From Thermanaerothrix sp. (GTDB lineage Bacteria; Synergistota; Synergistia; Synergistales; Synergistaceae), in assembly GCA_026417795.1 (NCBI GenBank), contig JAOACP010000003.1, forward strand, positions 1-64,000: a stretch of DNA of 64,000 nt, written 5' to 3'. Below the pieces are notes generated by a model that worked only from the letters and a program-made list of their open reading frames with translations, did not search any database and was not told where the DNA came from. Position numbers and translations under genes: made by a program. Shown in pieces: positions 46,124-54,814 of the stretch (its first letter is position 1; each line of letters begins with the position of its first letter).

Positions 46124-46871
46124 CGGAGCTCACCTCCCCCGCCAAATCCGGCGACGTATCCGCACAGGGTTCGCATTGGGACATGAAGTACCGCTTCACC
46201 GCCTCGGCGCTTCCCTCCAGGATAACGTGGCCCTTGCACACCAGATAGGACCTGCTGCACTGGGCCGCCACGTCCTCTCGATGGGTTATTATGAGGACCG
46301 AGCTGCCCTCCCGCACCATGCGGCGGAAGAGCTCCATTATGTCCACCAACGCCAGAAGATCGACCCCGGAATCGGGCTCGTCCAACATGGCCAATTTAGG
46401 CTTCATAAGATAGACCGAGGCCAGCTCTATCCTCTTCCTCTCGCCGCCGGAAAGGGCCTTGTCCACCTTTCGGCCAAGATAGGACTCCTCCAGCTGAACC
46501 AGCTTCAAGGCCTCTGCCAGCTCTTCGATCCCCGCCCCGGGCTTGGAAAGCCCAAGGTACTCCTTCACCGTGATCCCCTCATAACGGGCGGGGTGCTGCC
46601 AAGCCAGGGTTATGCCCGCCCTGGCGCGGTCCGTTATGGACCAGCTGGTTATGTCCTGCCCATCGAAGGTTATGGTACCCTTTGATGGGGAATACTGGGG
46701 CAGCCCCATTATGGAGTACGCAAGGGTGGACTTGCCCGCCCCGTTTCTGCCCAGCACGCCCACCACCTCGCCGGGATATACGCTTATATCCACTCCGCTC
46801 AATATCTGATTGCCCTCACGGCAAACGTGAAGGTCCTCCACCTGAAGCAGGGGTTTCTTGGACATCATCAT
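46116..46871 (-). CDS. sufC: SufC-type Fe-S assembly ATPase
   Basis: This 251-residue ABC ATPase has Walker A GRNGAGKSTLAYSI, signature LSGGERKRIELA, Walker B KLAMLDEPDSGVD and H-loop IITHRED. It matches SufC, which pairs with SufB. It does not transport. It starts MMMSKKPLLQVEDLHV with AGGAG ten bases ahead. It follows glsA by 54 bases. Confidence 0.94.
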   Translation of the reverse strand: MMMSKKPLLQVEDLHVCREGNQILSGVDISVYPGEVVGVLGRNGAGKSTLAYSIMGLPQYSPSKGTITFDGQDITSWSITDRARAGITLAWQHPARYEGITVKEYLGLSKPGAGIEELAEALKLVQLEESYLGRKVDKALSGGERKRIELASVYLMKPKLAMLDEPDSGVDLLALVDIMELFRRMVREGSSVLIITHREDVAAQCSRSYLVCKGHVILEGSAEAVKRYFMSQCEPCADTSPDLAGEVSSGV

Positions 46872-46925
46872 GGTCTCATGTCTCCTCAGTGCCAGGAAAG
46901 GATTTGCGGATACCCTAAGTAAAAG

Positions 46926-47891
46926 CTAAAGGACCCGAAGGGAAAGCTCCTTGGATATCCTCTCCAGCATCATTATCCCGCCAAGGGAGTTCCCCTTGGG
47001 GTCAAGGGCGGGGCCAAAGGTGCCTATGCCGTAGCGCATAGGCACCGAGGCCACGATGCCCCCTCCAACGCCGCTCTTCGCAGGCACCCCAACTCGAACC
47101 GCGAACTCTCCGGAACCATCGTAAAGTCCGCAGGTGGCCATAAGGGCCCTTATGATCCTGCAAACCTTTGGCGGCAGCACCCGCTCCCCGGAGAAGGGAT
47201 TGACACCGCCGGACGCAAGGGTAACCCCCATGACCGCCAGGTCCTTTGCGGTAACCCTAAGGCTGCACTGCCGGAAGTAGCTGTCCAATATGTCCTCTAT
47301 GTCCCCCTCAAGGGCGCCGACGCTCCGAAGGAAATAGGCCAACGCCCTGTTCCTGTCGCTGGTATCCCTTTCGGATACGTACACCGCTTCGTCAAGGTCC
47401 AGGTCCTTAACCCCTGTAAGCCGCCTTGCGAGATCCCTAACCGCGGCAAAGCGGGAGATGGAATCCGGATACGGGAGCAGCGAAAGGGTGACGATGGCGC
47501 CGGCGTTTATGAGGGGGTTTTGGGGCCTGTGAGGAGCCACCATCTCAAGCCTCATGATGGAGTTGAACGGGTCAGCGGTTGGGTCAACCCCCACCCTGGC
47601 GAACACCCTTTCCTCCCCCATCTCGGCTATGGCAAGCCCAAGGGACACCACCTTAGATATGGACTGCATGGAAAAGGGGCTGTCCCAGTCACCGGCCACC
47701 CACACCTCCCCCTGAACCGACGCCATGGCTATCCCCAAAAGCCCGGGGTCTTGCTTGCCAAGCTCAGGTATATAAGTAGCCACCTTCCCGCCGGAGGTCG
47801 AAGGGCGGACCTGGCCAACCACGGCCTCAAGGGCCTTGCTTATCAATTCCCCGTCTCCCTTTGGCCTGTCATGGAACGCCATCGTGTTCAT
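46926..47891 (-). CDS. glsA: Glutaminase A
   Basis: This protein (about 321 residues) has FSMQSISKV with the catalytic Ser-x-x-Lys, NPLINAGAIVT, NRALAYFLRS and GVPAKSGVGGGI. It hydrolyses glutamine to glutamate and ammonia. It suits amino-acid metabolism. ATG 47889-47891 shares one base with the pgi stop, behind GAGGTG; a GTG one codon upstream is also possible. Confidence 0.95.
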   Translation of the reverse strand: MNTMAFHDRPKGDGELISKALEAVVGQVRPSTSGGKVATYIPELGKQDPGLLGIAMASVQGEVWVAGDWDSPFSMQSISKVVSLGLAIAEMGEERVFARVGVDPTADPFNSIMRLEMVAPHRPQNPLINAGAIVTLSLLPYPDSISRFAAVRDLARRLTGVKDLDLDEAVYVSERDTSDRNRALAYFLRSVGALEGDIEDILDSYFRQCSLRVTAKDLAVMGVTLASGGVNPFSGERVLPPKVCRIIRALMATCGLYDGSGEFAVRVGVPAKSGVGGGIVASVPMRYGIGTFGPALDPKGNSLGGIMMLERISKELSLRVL

Positions 47892-49216
47892 CACAGCACC
47901 TCGGAGTTTATGACGTCGAAGGCTCTTCTGGCCCTATGGGCGTCTTCCTCAAAACCAGGACGCCCCATGAGTCCGTAGGTGTAACGCTTACCCTGTTCCA
48001 CCCCTGGCTGGTCAAAGGGATCTATGCCCATGGCCAAGCCGGTAAGGGCGGTGGTGAACTGGTAGAAGAAGATGAGCTCCCCAAGGGACCGCGGATCCAA
48101 ACGATCCATATGAATCCAAGCCACCGGACGCCCCGCGCCGGCAAGGGCGGAAGCGGTGGCCATGGCCTCGCTCCTAAGCATCTCTCCAAGCCCCTTGCCC
48201 GCCAGGTAATCCAGGGACTTAAGAGCCTCTGAGGAGGCGCCGGGGATCATGACGTCCTCCTGGAAGGCCACGTCGATGATGGTGAAGAACTTGTCATCGG
48301 GGCCTTCCATGTATAGCTGAACCTGGGAGTGCTGATCTATGGCCCCAAGGGCCCTTATGGGGGTGGTGCCACGCCCAGCCTTCCCCAAGCTCTCGCCCCA
48401 CAGCTGGGCGAACCACTCGGCAAACCTCTCAAGCCTGCTGGAATAGGGCATCATCACCGCCATGGGGCGCTGGGAAACCTCGTGGTACAGATGGCATGCC
48501 GCAAGCCTCATGGCGGGGTTGCGGTCGAAATCCACGCACGAGGTTAGGCTGTCCCTCATGGCCTTGGCTCCCTTAAGAAGCTCATCCACCGGAATCCCAA
48601 GGGCCGCGGCGGACAGAAGCCCCACGGGGCTTAGCACCGAGTAACGCCCTCCCACATCGGACCTAAGCGGAAGGCTCCTGCAAAGGGTCTCGTTAACGAA
48701 CTTCCTGAAGATCCCACCCTGCGGATCAGTTATCAAGAGCACCGAGTCGGAGGAACCCTTGAGCTTATCAAGGAACCACATGAACTGGGAGGTGGTCTCA
48801 GCGGTTGAGCCGGATTTGCTCACCCCCACCAGGGCAAAGCGGCGGCCCTCTATGTCCCTCCAAATCTCATCAAGTTTCATGGGGTCCGGATTATCCGCAA
48901 GGTAGAAGGAGGGCTTCACTGATTTCATCGCAATATCACCGATGAGAGCCTGATGCAGCATCAGGTTCCCCAGGGCGGAACCCCCTATGCCCACCTGGAT
49001 AAAGGCGTCAAACCCCTTGAGCCAACTGGCGGCCTCCATTACCTCGCCGGTATCCTGATCCGGAAGATCCATCCAGCCAAGCCAGGAGGGGTCTTTGCGG
49101 GCCACCAGGTCATGAAACGCAGAAACCACTCGGGCCCTCAGGGATGAAAGAACCTCCCCGGAAGGGAGGTCCTTTCCCCAAGCGGCCCCCAAGGCAAACT
49201 TAAGGGACGAATCCAT
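47891..49216 (-). CDS. pgi: Glucose-6-phosphate isomerase
   Basis: This 441-residue enzyme has FIQVGIGGSALGNLML, VGVSKSGSTAETTSQFMWF, SVLSPVGLLSAAALG, WGESLGKAGRG and QHSQVQLYMEGPDDK. It interconverts glucose 6-phosphate and fructose 6-phosphate. ATG 49214-49216 is the likely start; GGAG lies ten bases ahead. It sits just after folB, overlapped by glsA downstream. Confidence 0.95.
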   Translation of the reverse strand: MDSSLKFALGAAWGKDLPSGEVLSSLRARVVSAFHDLVARKDPSWLGWMDLPDQDTGEVMEAASWLKGFDAFIQVGIGGSALGNLMLHQALIGDIAMKSVKPSFYLADNPDPMKLDEIWRDIEGRRFALVGVSKSGSTAETTSQFMWFLDKLKGSSDSVLLITDPQGGIFRKFVNETLCRSLPLRSDVGGRYSVLSPVGLLSAAALGIPVDELLKGAKAMRDSLTSCVDFDRNPAMRLAACHLYHEVSQRPMAVMMPYSSRLERFAEWFAQLWGESLGKAGRGTTPIRALGAIDQHSQVQLYMEGPDDKFFTIIDVAFQEDVMIPGASSEALKSLDYLAGKGLGEMLRSEAMATASALAGAGRPVAWIHMDRLDPRSLGELIFFYQFTTALTGLAMGIDPFDQPGVEQGKRYTYGLMGRPGFEEDAHRARRAFDVINSEVL

Positions 49217-49220
49217 GGCC

Positions 49221-49598
49221 CTATTCTCCAAGGTCCTCTCGATCTACGGTTATCTCAACCTCAGCGGACTGAACATCGCCGGGGATGAACAGCTGCCGAC
49301 GCCTTATTATGACCGTCACCAGCTCCACCATACCGTAGGTCTTCATGAGCCTTCGGGCTATCTCCAAGGCCAAACCTTCCATTGCCTTGAATTTGGTGGT
49401 CATAACCACCTTCTGAACTATCTCATAAACCGATGCATCGGCCACCGGGGGCATCTTCTCACTGTTAAGATCCTTAGGCTCCACATCGTAGGACAAGCTA
49501 AGGTCTATTTCCAACACCTGCCCCAGCTCTCTTTCAACCTCCAAGGCACCATGAAACGCATGAAAATGTATGCCCTTGATCGTCATGGTGGTAAGCAT
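49221..49598 (-). CDS. folB: Dihydroneopterin aldolase
   Basis: This 125-residue protein starts MLTTMTIKGIHFHAFHGALEVERELGQ, the FolB signature with catalytic Glu, and has ASVYEIVQKVV and MEGLALEIARRLM. It cleaves dihydroneopterin in folate synthesis. ATG 49596-49598 has GGGAGG eight bases ahead. The stop is four bases ahead of the pgi start. Confidence 0.9.
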   Translation of the reverse strand: MLTTMTIKGIHFHAFHGALEVERELGQVLEIDLSLSYDVEPKDLNSEKMPPVADASVYEIVQKVVMTTKFKAMEGLALEIARRLMKTYGMVELVTVIIRRRQLFIPGDVQSAEVEITVDREDLGE

Positions 49599-49641
49599 GG
49601 CTCTCGCCTCCCGAGATATAAGCTGTGTTGCCACCGCTTAA

Positions 49642-49650
49642 ATCATACCA
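49642..49650 (-). promoter_or_regulatory. Extended -10 promoter for folB-pgi
   Basis: TGGTATGAT on the minus strand is an extended -10 (one mismatch), about 45 bases ahead of the folB start. Confidence 0.5.
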
Positions 49651-49715
49651 AATAAGGGCTGCAACATACAGCACGAGCCCGGTAAGACCCTCCATCCAGG
49701 ACGGTCTTAAACTTA

Positions 49716-49746
49716 AAGAAAAGACCCGCCCTGCTCCGGACGGGTC
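49716..49746 (-). terminator. Terminator after glutaredoxin-like gene
   Basis: On the minus strand GGACCCGTCC-like arm pairs with GGGCGGGTC, followed by TTTTCTTT. Confidence 0.8.
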
Positions 49747-49753
49747 CTTGTGA

Positions 49754-49996
49754 CTACAGAAGCCCTGCCTCCCGGAGGGCCTTGTCAATGGCCCCCTGGT
49801 CAAACCCCACGATGTACTTGTCTCCAACCTGTATCACCGGAACGCCCATCTGCTTGGTGGCCTTAACCATCTCCATCGCAGCCTCCCGGTTGGCGCTTAC
49901 GTCCACATCCTCAAAGGCCACGTTGATGGACTTGAGGTAATCCTTAGCCTTGACACACCACGGACAAGTCTTGGTGGAGAAAACCTTAACACCCAT
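49754..49996 (-). CDS. Glutaredoxin/NrdH-like redox protein
   Basis: This 80-residue protein starts MGVKVFSTKTCPWCVKAKDYLKS with CPWC. It has MGVPVIQVGDKYIVGFD (cis-Pro). It belongs to the small thioredoxin-fold proteins that accept electrons from TrxB or donate to reductases. The SD is strong (AGGAGAGGAGGAG). Its own promoter carries an operator-like palindrome over the start site. Confidence 0.93.
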   Translation of the reverse strand: MGVKVFSTKTCPWCVKAKDYLKSINVAFEDVDVSANREAAMEMVKATKQMGVPVIQVGDKYIVGFDQGAIDKALREAGLL

Positions 49997-50070
49997 AAGC
50001 GAACTCCTCCTCTCCTATCGATCCAGCGAACCTCGCCGCTATCTTACCACCTAGCAAGGGCCAGTTCCAC

Positions 50071-50115
50071 ATACCCCAACGGGGTATATTTTAACACCTT
50101 CCCAACCCCAGTCAA
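50071..50115 (-). promoter_or_regulatory. Promoter with CsoR/CstR-like operator
   Basis: On the minus strand the -35 is TTGACT (50110-50115) and the -10 TAAAAT (50088-50093), with a 16-base spacer. ATACCCC-AAC-GGGGTAT (50071-50087) immediately follows the -10. The palindrome resembles CsoR/CstR-family operators (ATACCC..GGGTAT). Confidence 0.7.
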
Positions 50116-50186
50116 CCTCAAAGTTATTGAGAAAAAAATAACTAATGCTTGAACCTTTAGATAACAATGCGCACCCCCGGAAATAC

Positions 50187-50195
50187 TGCTAAAAT
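50187..50195 (+). promoter_or_regulatory. Extended -10 promoter for nfnAB
   Basis: TGCTAAAAT is one mismatch from TGnTATAAT. It lies 63 bases before nfnA. Confidence 0.55.
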
Positions 50196-50258
50196 TAGCC
50201 CCGTAAGCGGCCAGCTAACCGGGGTTAACAACCCCAAAAACCGTAGGGAGGGTCGATA

Positions 50259-51101
50259 ATGTTCGCCATCGTATCCAAAAGGCGCATAGCCCCAAAGGAG
50301 TACGACGTTTGGGTTGAAGCGCCTATGGTGGCTCGGCACGCAAAGCCGGGCCAGTTCGTGGTGGTAAGACCCCACGAGAAGGGGGAGCGCATCCCCCTGA
50401 CGATCGCAGATTACGACGAGGACAAAGGGCTTATAAGGCTCATATTTCAGGTGGTGGGCAAGTCCACCGCCTTCATGGCGTCCCTGAACGAGGGCGATCG
50501 TCTGTCGGACGTGTCTGGCCCGCTGGGGACCCCGAGCGAGATTCATAACTTCGGCACCGTCATGATGGTCGGTGGCGGAGTCGGCATAGCCGCCCTGTTC
50601 CCCATACTGCGGGCGCTTAAAAAGACAGGGAACAGGACTGTAACCATACTGGGCGGCAGGACCTCAGACCTGGTCATAATGAAGGACGAGTGCGCCCAGT
50701 GGTCCGACAGGCTGATCGTAACCACCGACGACGGCTCCGAGGGCATGAAGGGGCTGGTGACCGACGCCATGAAGCTGGTGGCGGGGGAGGAAAAGATCGA
50801 CCAATGCTGGGCCATCGGCCCCTCCATAATGATGAAGTTCTGTTCCATCACCGCCAAAGATCTCAACATCCCCATATGGGTATCTCTTAACCCCCTTATG
50901 GTGGACGGCACTGGCATGTGCGGATGCTGCAGGGTCACCGTGGACGATAAGATCCGGTTCGCCTGCGTGGACGGCCCGGAGTTCGACGGCACCAAGGTGA
51001 ACTGGGACGAGTTCCTGAACAGGCTCAAGCAGTACAAGGACGAGGAGAAGATATCCATGGAGAGGTACGAGCAGGAGGTAGGTGACCTGTCATGGCTCTG
51101 A
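50259..51101 (+). CDS. nfnA: NfnA-like FAD/NAD- and [2Fe-2S]-binding subunit
   Basis: This 280-residue protein has FAD motif PGQFVVVRPHEKGERIPLTIADYD, VGGGVGIAALFPILRAL (NAD) and a C-terminal [2Fe-2S] motif DGTGMCGCCRVTVDDKIRFACVDGPEFDG. With the next gene it makes NADH-dependent reduced ferredoxin:NADP+ oxidoreductase, an electron-bifurcating enzyme. It can also be called sulfide dehydrogenase SudB. ATG 50259 has GGGAGGG eight bases ahead. Confidence 0.9.
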   Translation: MFAIVSKRRIAPKEYDVWVEAPMVARHAKPGQFVVVRPHEKGERIPLTIADYDEDKGLIRLIFQVVGKSTAFMASLNEGDRLSDVSGPLGTPSEIHNFGTVMMVGGGVGIAALFPILRALKKTGNRTVTILGGRTSDLVIMKDECAQWSDRLIVTTDDGSEGMKGLVTDAMKLVAGEEKIDQCWAIGPSIMMKFCSITAKDLNIPIWVSLNPLMVDGTGMCGCCRVTVDDKIRFACVDGPEFDGTKVNWDEFLNRLKQYKDEEKISMERYEQEVGDLSWL

Positions 51102-52504
51102 TGAAGCCCAAGACCAAGACCCCCATAAAGGAACAGGATCCGTTGGAGCGCTGCTCCAACTTCCAGGAGGTGTGCCTCGGGTACACCCTGGAGGAGGGCG
51201 TGGAGGAGGCCAACCGCTGCCTCCAGTGCAGAAACGCCCCTTGCATAAAGGGCTGCCCTGTGGCCATAGACATCCCTGGCTTCATAAAAGCGGTGGCTGA
51301 AAGGGACATGCCAAGGGCGGCGGAAATACTATGCAGCTACACCAACCTGCCCGCGGTATGCGGAAGGGTATGCCCCCAGGAGAACCAGTGCGAGGGTGTG
51401 TGCACCCTAGGCAAGGTTCCAGGGTTCGAGCCGGTGGCCATAGGCAAGCTGGAGCGGCTCGTGGCGGACTGGAAGTACCAAAACCAGCCATCATCCTCAA
51501 GGACCCACTCAGGCCCGTCAAAGGGACGAGTTGCGGTCATAGGCTCAGGCCCATCGGGGCTTACCGTGGCAGGAGACATGGCCAAGAGGGGGTACGATGT
51601 GGTCATCTTCGAGGCCCTGCACGCCGCCGGAGGGGTTCTGGTATACGGCATACCAGAGTTCAGGCTACCCAAGCGCATAGTTGAGATGGAGATAGGGGCC
51701 CTTAAGGACTTGGGGGTCCAGATAGTTACCAACGCGGTGGTGGGCAAGAGCGTTGAGATGAAAGAACTGCTCCAGCAGTTCGACGGGGTCTACATCGCCG
51801 TCGGAGCCGGCGCCCCTCATTTCCAGGGGATACCAGGCACCACCCTAAACGGCGTCTACTCCGCAAGCGAGTACCTTACCAGAATAAACCTGATGCACGC
51901 CTACGAATTTCCCGACTTCGACACCCCAACAAAGATGTCGAAGAAGGTGGTGGTGGTAGGGGGAGGCAACGTGGCCATGGACGCCGCCAGGTCCGCAAGG
52001 CGCCTTGGCGCCCAAGAGGTCCAGGTGGTGTACCGCAGGTCCCTTAAGGAGCTTCCCGCCAGGATCGAGGAGTACCACCATGCGGTGGAAGAGGGGATAA
52101 TCTTCAACTGGCTCACCAACCCGGTGGAGTACCTGGGGGATTCCGAGGGGCGGCTCGTGGGGGTCAAGTGCATCCGGATGGAGCTCGGAGAGCCGGACGC
52201 CTCGGGCCGCAGGCGCCCAGTGCCGGTACCGGGCAGCGAGTTCGTCATAGAAGCAGACACCGCCATAGAGGCCATAGGGCAGGGAGCAAACAAGGTCTTG
52301 CTCTCGTCCTTCCCGGAGCTGAAGCTTAACAAGTGGGGCTACATCGAAGCGGATCCCAAGACCGGCGCCACCTCGGTTCCGGGCGTATATGCGGGGGGCG
52401 ACATAGTAACCGGAGCCGCCACTGTCATCCTGGCCATGGGGGCCGGCAAGGAAGCCGCGGAGGCCATGGACAGATACATCTCCCAGAAGAAGGGCAATGC
52501 ATAA
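51092..52504 (+). CDS. nfnB: NfnB / glutamate-synthase-small-subunit-like oxidoreductase
   Basis: This 470-residue protein has cluster cysteines CLQCRNAPCIKGCP and CGRVCPQENQCEGVC. FAD site VIGSGPSGLTVAGDMA and NADPH site VVGGGNVAMDAARSA follow, then GVYAGGDIVTGAATVILAMGAGK. It is the large NfnAB subunit or GltA-like. Adjacent nfnA and ferredoxin-driven metabolism favour NfnB. It overlaps nfnA by ten bases and the small gene downstream by eight. Confidence 0.91.
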   Translation: MALMKPKTKTPIKEQDPLERCSNFQEVCLGYTLEEGVEEANRCLQCRNAPCIKGCPVAIDIPGFIKAVAERDMPRAAEILCSYTNLPAVCGRVCPQENQCEGVCTLGKVPGFEPVAIGKLERLVADWKYQNQPSSSRTHSGPSKGRVAVIGSGPSGLTVAGDMAKRGYDVVIFEALHAAGGVLVYGIPEFRLPKRIVEMEIGALKDLGVQIVTNAVVGKSVEMKELLQQFDGVYIAVGAGAPHFQGIPGTTLNGVYSASEYLTRINLMHAYEFPDFDTPTKMSKKVVVVGGGNVAMDAARSARRLGAQEVQVVYRRSLKELPARIEEYHHAVEEGIIFNWLTNPVEYLGDSEGRLVGVKCIRMELGEPDASGRRRPVPVPGSEFVIEADTAIEAIGQGANKVLLSSFPELKLNKWGYIEADPKTGATSVPGVYAGGDIVTGAATVILAMGAGKEAAEAMDRYISQKKGNA

Positions 52505-52706
52505 GGATCCGGCACGGCCAAAAGAGGAAGTCACCGCCCTGGCAAGGGCCCGGGACGACGAGGATTTTATCCGCTACGTCCACGGCGTCACCGATAGGAT
52601 GTGGCACCACGTGGCGGTAGAGGAAGGCCTGTCGGCTCAGGCTGTGGAAGAGAGGCTCTTCGCCTTCTACGAGGAAGACAAGCGCTTCTTCAAAGGTCAG
52701 GGGTAA
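52497..52706 (+). CDS. Small unrecognised protein (69 aa) after nfnB
   Basis: I do not recognise this. It is acidic/basic helical (ALARARDDEDFIRYVHGVTDRMWHHVAVEEGLSAQ) with no membrane segment. It overlaps nfnB by eight bases and is followed by a terminator, so it belongs to the nfnAB transcript. The SD is weak (AGAAGGG). Confidence 0.62.
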   Translation: MHKDPARPKEEVTALARARDDEDFIRYVHGVTDRMWHHVAVEEGLSAQAVEERLFAFYEEDKRFFKGQG

Positions 52707-52763
52707 CCAACACATTGGCATGCAGGTGCATCCCCTGGGCGAAAACAACGTTACCCAAATACT

Positions 52764-52801
52764 GAGCGGGAGGAGACGCAGCGCTTCCTCCCGCTCTTCT
52801 T
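52764..52801 (+). terminator. Terminator of nfnAB operon
   Basis: GAGCGGGAGGA (52764-52774) pairs with TCCTCCCGCTC (52786-52796), then TTCTT. A 58-base gap separates it from the last stop. Confidence 0.85.
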
Positions 52802-53068
52802 ACCATTCTTACCCTGTCGTTCCTCAACTTATACCCCTTTTACAACATCACATCCCTTGTGACGCTTCAACAGAACTCTCGACCCAAGTCTTACTATTTC
52901 ATCCCTCCTCCCCCAGTAAGGCATAAACTGCACCGGCTCATAAAATTAATTTATCCATACTCCAAAAACAATCTCGCTGATAGAATCTCTGCCACCTTGA
53001 GATTACACGGAAAGACAAGCGGTGAGATATACGTCCCGTTCACCCTAAAACAAAGTTCTCAAGGCAGA

Positions 53069-54568
53069 CTAGAAAACCACATGAGTACGCAGACGCAACA
53101 AGTGGTCATCCCCCTCGCGCTTGCCACTTCCGCCTCCAATCCCATAATCTATATTGTCATAGACAGCCTCAAACCTTACAGCAGGATTGAGCTCGTAAAT
53201 CACACCAAAGCTATAATTCTTAGTGTCCTCCAAGTCGGGAGTACTAGGATCATTAAAACTTGCTCTTACATACCTCTGGAATGTACTCCATCTGTCATTC
53301 CACCTCTGATCTGCCCTTACAAAAAACACCGTGGTATCTCCATCCCTAACATCGGGGCCCCGGTTAAACAAAACCTCTGCTCCATAGTTACTGTAAGCAC
53401 TGTCTACGCGGTCTTTCGTCATTACAAACGCATCATCGATCCTGGCATACTCAAGCCACAGGCTGGTAAACTTCAGTAGATCCTGCTTGGCATCCAAGAT
53501 GATCTTGTAGGCCACAGGGTTGTCGTTGTCTAACGTTGCATTACGCTGCTTCCAAAGTTTCTGCCCATAATAGGCCCCTTTCAGAGAAACTAACTGCGTT
53601 AGCTTAAATTCCGCATCAATACCATAGATATCCTGGAGACCACTCCTATCCAGCATTCCACCAAGGCCGCTTCCTCTTTGATCTTCGTTGAAGTCATAAC
53701 TGCGCCAAACCCCCATGAGTCCCAGTCTGAACTGCTCGTTGAAGTTGAAGTCCAGCCTGGCGCCGTACATGAAGTACTCATCAACAGAGGCGGTGTCGTC
53801 GTCCTGGTGAGCCACGAAGGAGTCGAAGTCCACCATCCCGAAGCTCCTCTGGAACCTGAAGCCCTTGAGATCCCAGTCACCCACGAAGGCATCGTTGTCC
53901 ACGTAGAGGCCCCGCTCATCCTCCCAGTCGATGTTCTGAAGACCCACGGTCATGGTGATGTCGTAGGGAAGCTTGGTGGTCACGTAGTAGTAGTCCCACT
54001 TGGTGCTGTCGTAACCCTGGCTGTCATGCTTCATTCCAAGCCGGGCGGTGAAGTTGGTGGTCTCATTGATCCGCTTCTTGATCCAGATGCGGTAACGGTT
54101 CAGGCTAAACTCGTTCTTGCCGTCGAAGCCGTACTTCGTGGAGTCCTCGTTGGCGAACTTGGCGTCAAAACGAAGCTCACCGGAGAGGCTCCAGCCGCCC
54201 AGGTCCTTCTCAAGAACCGCCACCCGGCTGTCGAGCTTGTCGACCTTAACGCCCAGGGCGTCCAGCTCGTCCTTGAACTCCACCACCAGCTTCTTCAGCA
54301 TCTCCACGTCCTGCTTGCTGGCCTTGTCAAGGTCAACCTTCGCAAGAGCCCGGGCCACGATGGAAGCCATCTCGTAGCGGGTGGCGGGCTGACCGCCCTT
54401 GAAGGAACCATCGGGGTAACCGGAGATCACGCCCTTGGAAGCCAGTTGGCTCACCGCGTCGTAAGCCCAGTGGTTCATGGGAACGTCCATGAAAGGATTC
54501 GCCGCGAAAGCCGGGGCCGCAAAGGCCACCAACAGAGCGGCAGCGAGAATCGCAAAGCTCTTCTTCAT
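53069..54568 (-). CDS. OmpM-like SLH-domain outer-membrane porin
   Basis: This 499-residue protein has signal peptide KKSFAILAAALLVAFAAPAFA. SLH domain FMDVPMNHWAYDAVSQLASKGVISGYPDGSFKGGQPATRYEMASIVARAL follows at 25-75. A coiled-coil (about 80-130) and a long beta-rich barrel end in VVF. It resembles OmpM/Omp-alpha proteins that tether the outer membrane to peptidoglycan. ATG 54566-54568 has AAGGGGG ten bases ahead. The C-terminal third is clearly lower in G+C. Confidence 0.9.
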   Translation of the reverse strand: MKKSFAILAAALLVAFAAPAFAANPFMDVPMNHWAYDAVSQLASKGVISGYPDGSFKGGQPATRYEMASIVARALAKVDLDKASKQDVEMLKKLVVEFKDELDALGVKVDKLDSRVAVLEKDLGGWSLSGELRFDAKFANEDSTKYGFDGKNEFSLNRYRIWIKKRINETTNFTARLGMKHDSQGYDSTKWDYYYVTTKLPYDITMTVGLQNIDWEDERGLYVDNDAFVGDWDLKGFRFQRSFGMVDFDSFVAHQDDDTASVDEYFMYGARLDFNFNEQFRLGLMGVWRSYDFNEDQRGSGLGGMLDRSGLQDIYGIDAEFKLTQLVSLKGAYYGQKLWKQRNATLDNDNPVAYKIILDAKQDLLKFTSLWLEYARIDDAFVMTKDRVDSAYSNYGAEVLFNRGPDVRDGDTTVFFVRADQRWNDRWSTFQRYVRASFNDPSTPDLEDTKNYSFGVIYELNPAVRFEAVYDNIDYGIGGGSGKREGDDHLLRLRTHVVF

Positions 54569-54596
54569 CTGATTTTTACCCCCTTGAGTCTGTATT

Positions 54597-54749
54597 TTAG
54601 ACCCGGGACCCAAGGACCAAACGGATAACCGAACGGCATACAACCGTAAGAACCCTCGTTCCCTTACGGACAACCGCCCTTAATACCCGCCGCATCCTTA
54701 AAATCCCGCGCCCCCGAAACTCCGCTCGCCCTTTTTGGCTTGGGGGCAT
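54597..54749 (-). CDS. 50-codon Arg-rich leader frame upstream of porin
   Basis: ATG 54747-54749 follows AAAGGAGGTGCC, the best SD in the region. The 50-residue frame is Arg-rich (RMRRVLRAVVRKGTRV, CRSVIRLVLGSRV) and stops 28 bases ahead of the porin ATG. It lies in a roughly 240-base leader that also has a CCGTAAG/CTTACGG hairpin. It could be a regulatory leader peptide or a small basic protein. I do not recognise it. Confidence 0.5.
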   Translation of the reverse strand: MPPSQKGRAEFRGRGILRMRRVLRAVVRKGTRVLTVVCRSVIRLVLGSRV

Positions 54750-54814
54750 GGCACCTCCTTTCCCGCCCTCAGGGGTCACAGCGAAATCACAGATTTGATT
54801 ATTTGATGACTAAC

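Noticed and set aside
52859-53479. Plus-strand open frame of 206 codons
   Set aside because: Mostly antisense to the porin barrel; no SD and no motif.
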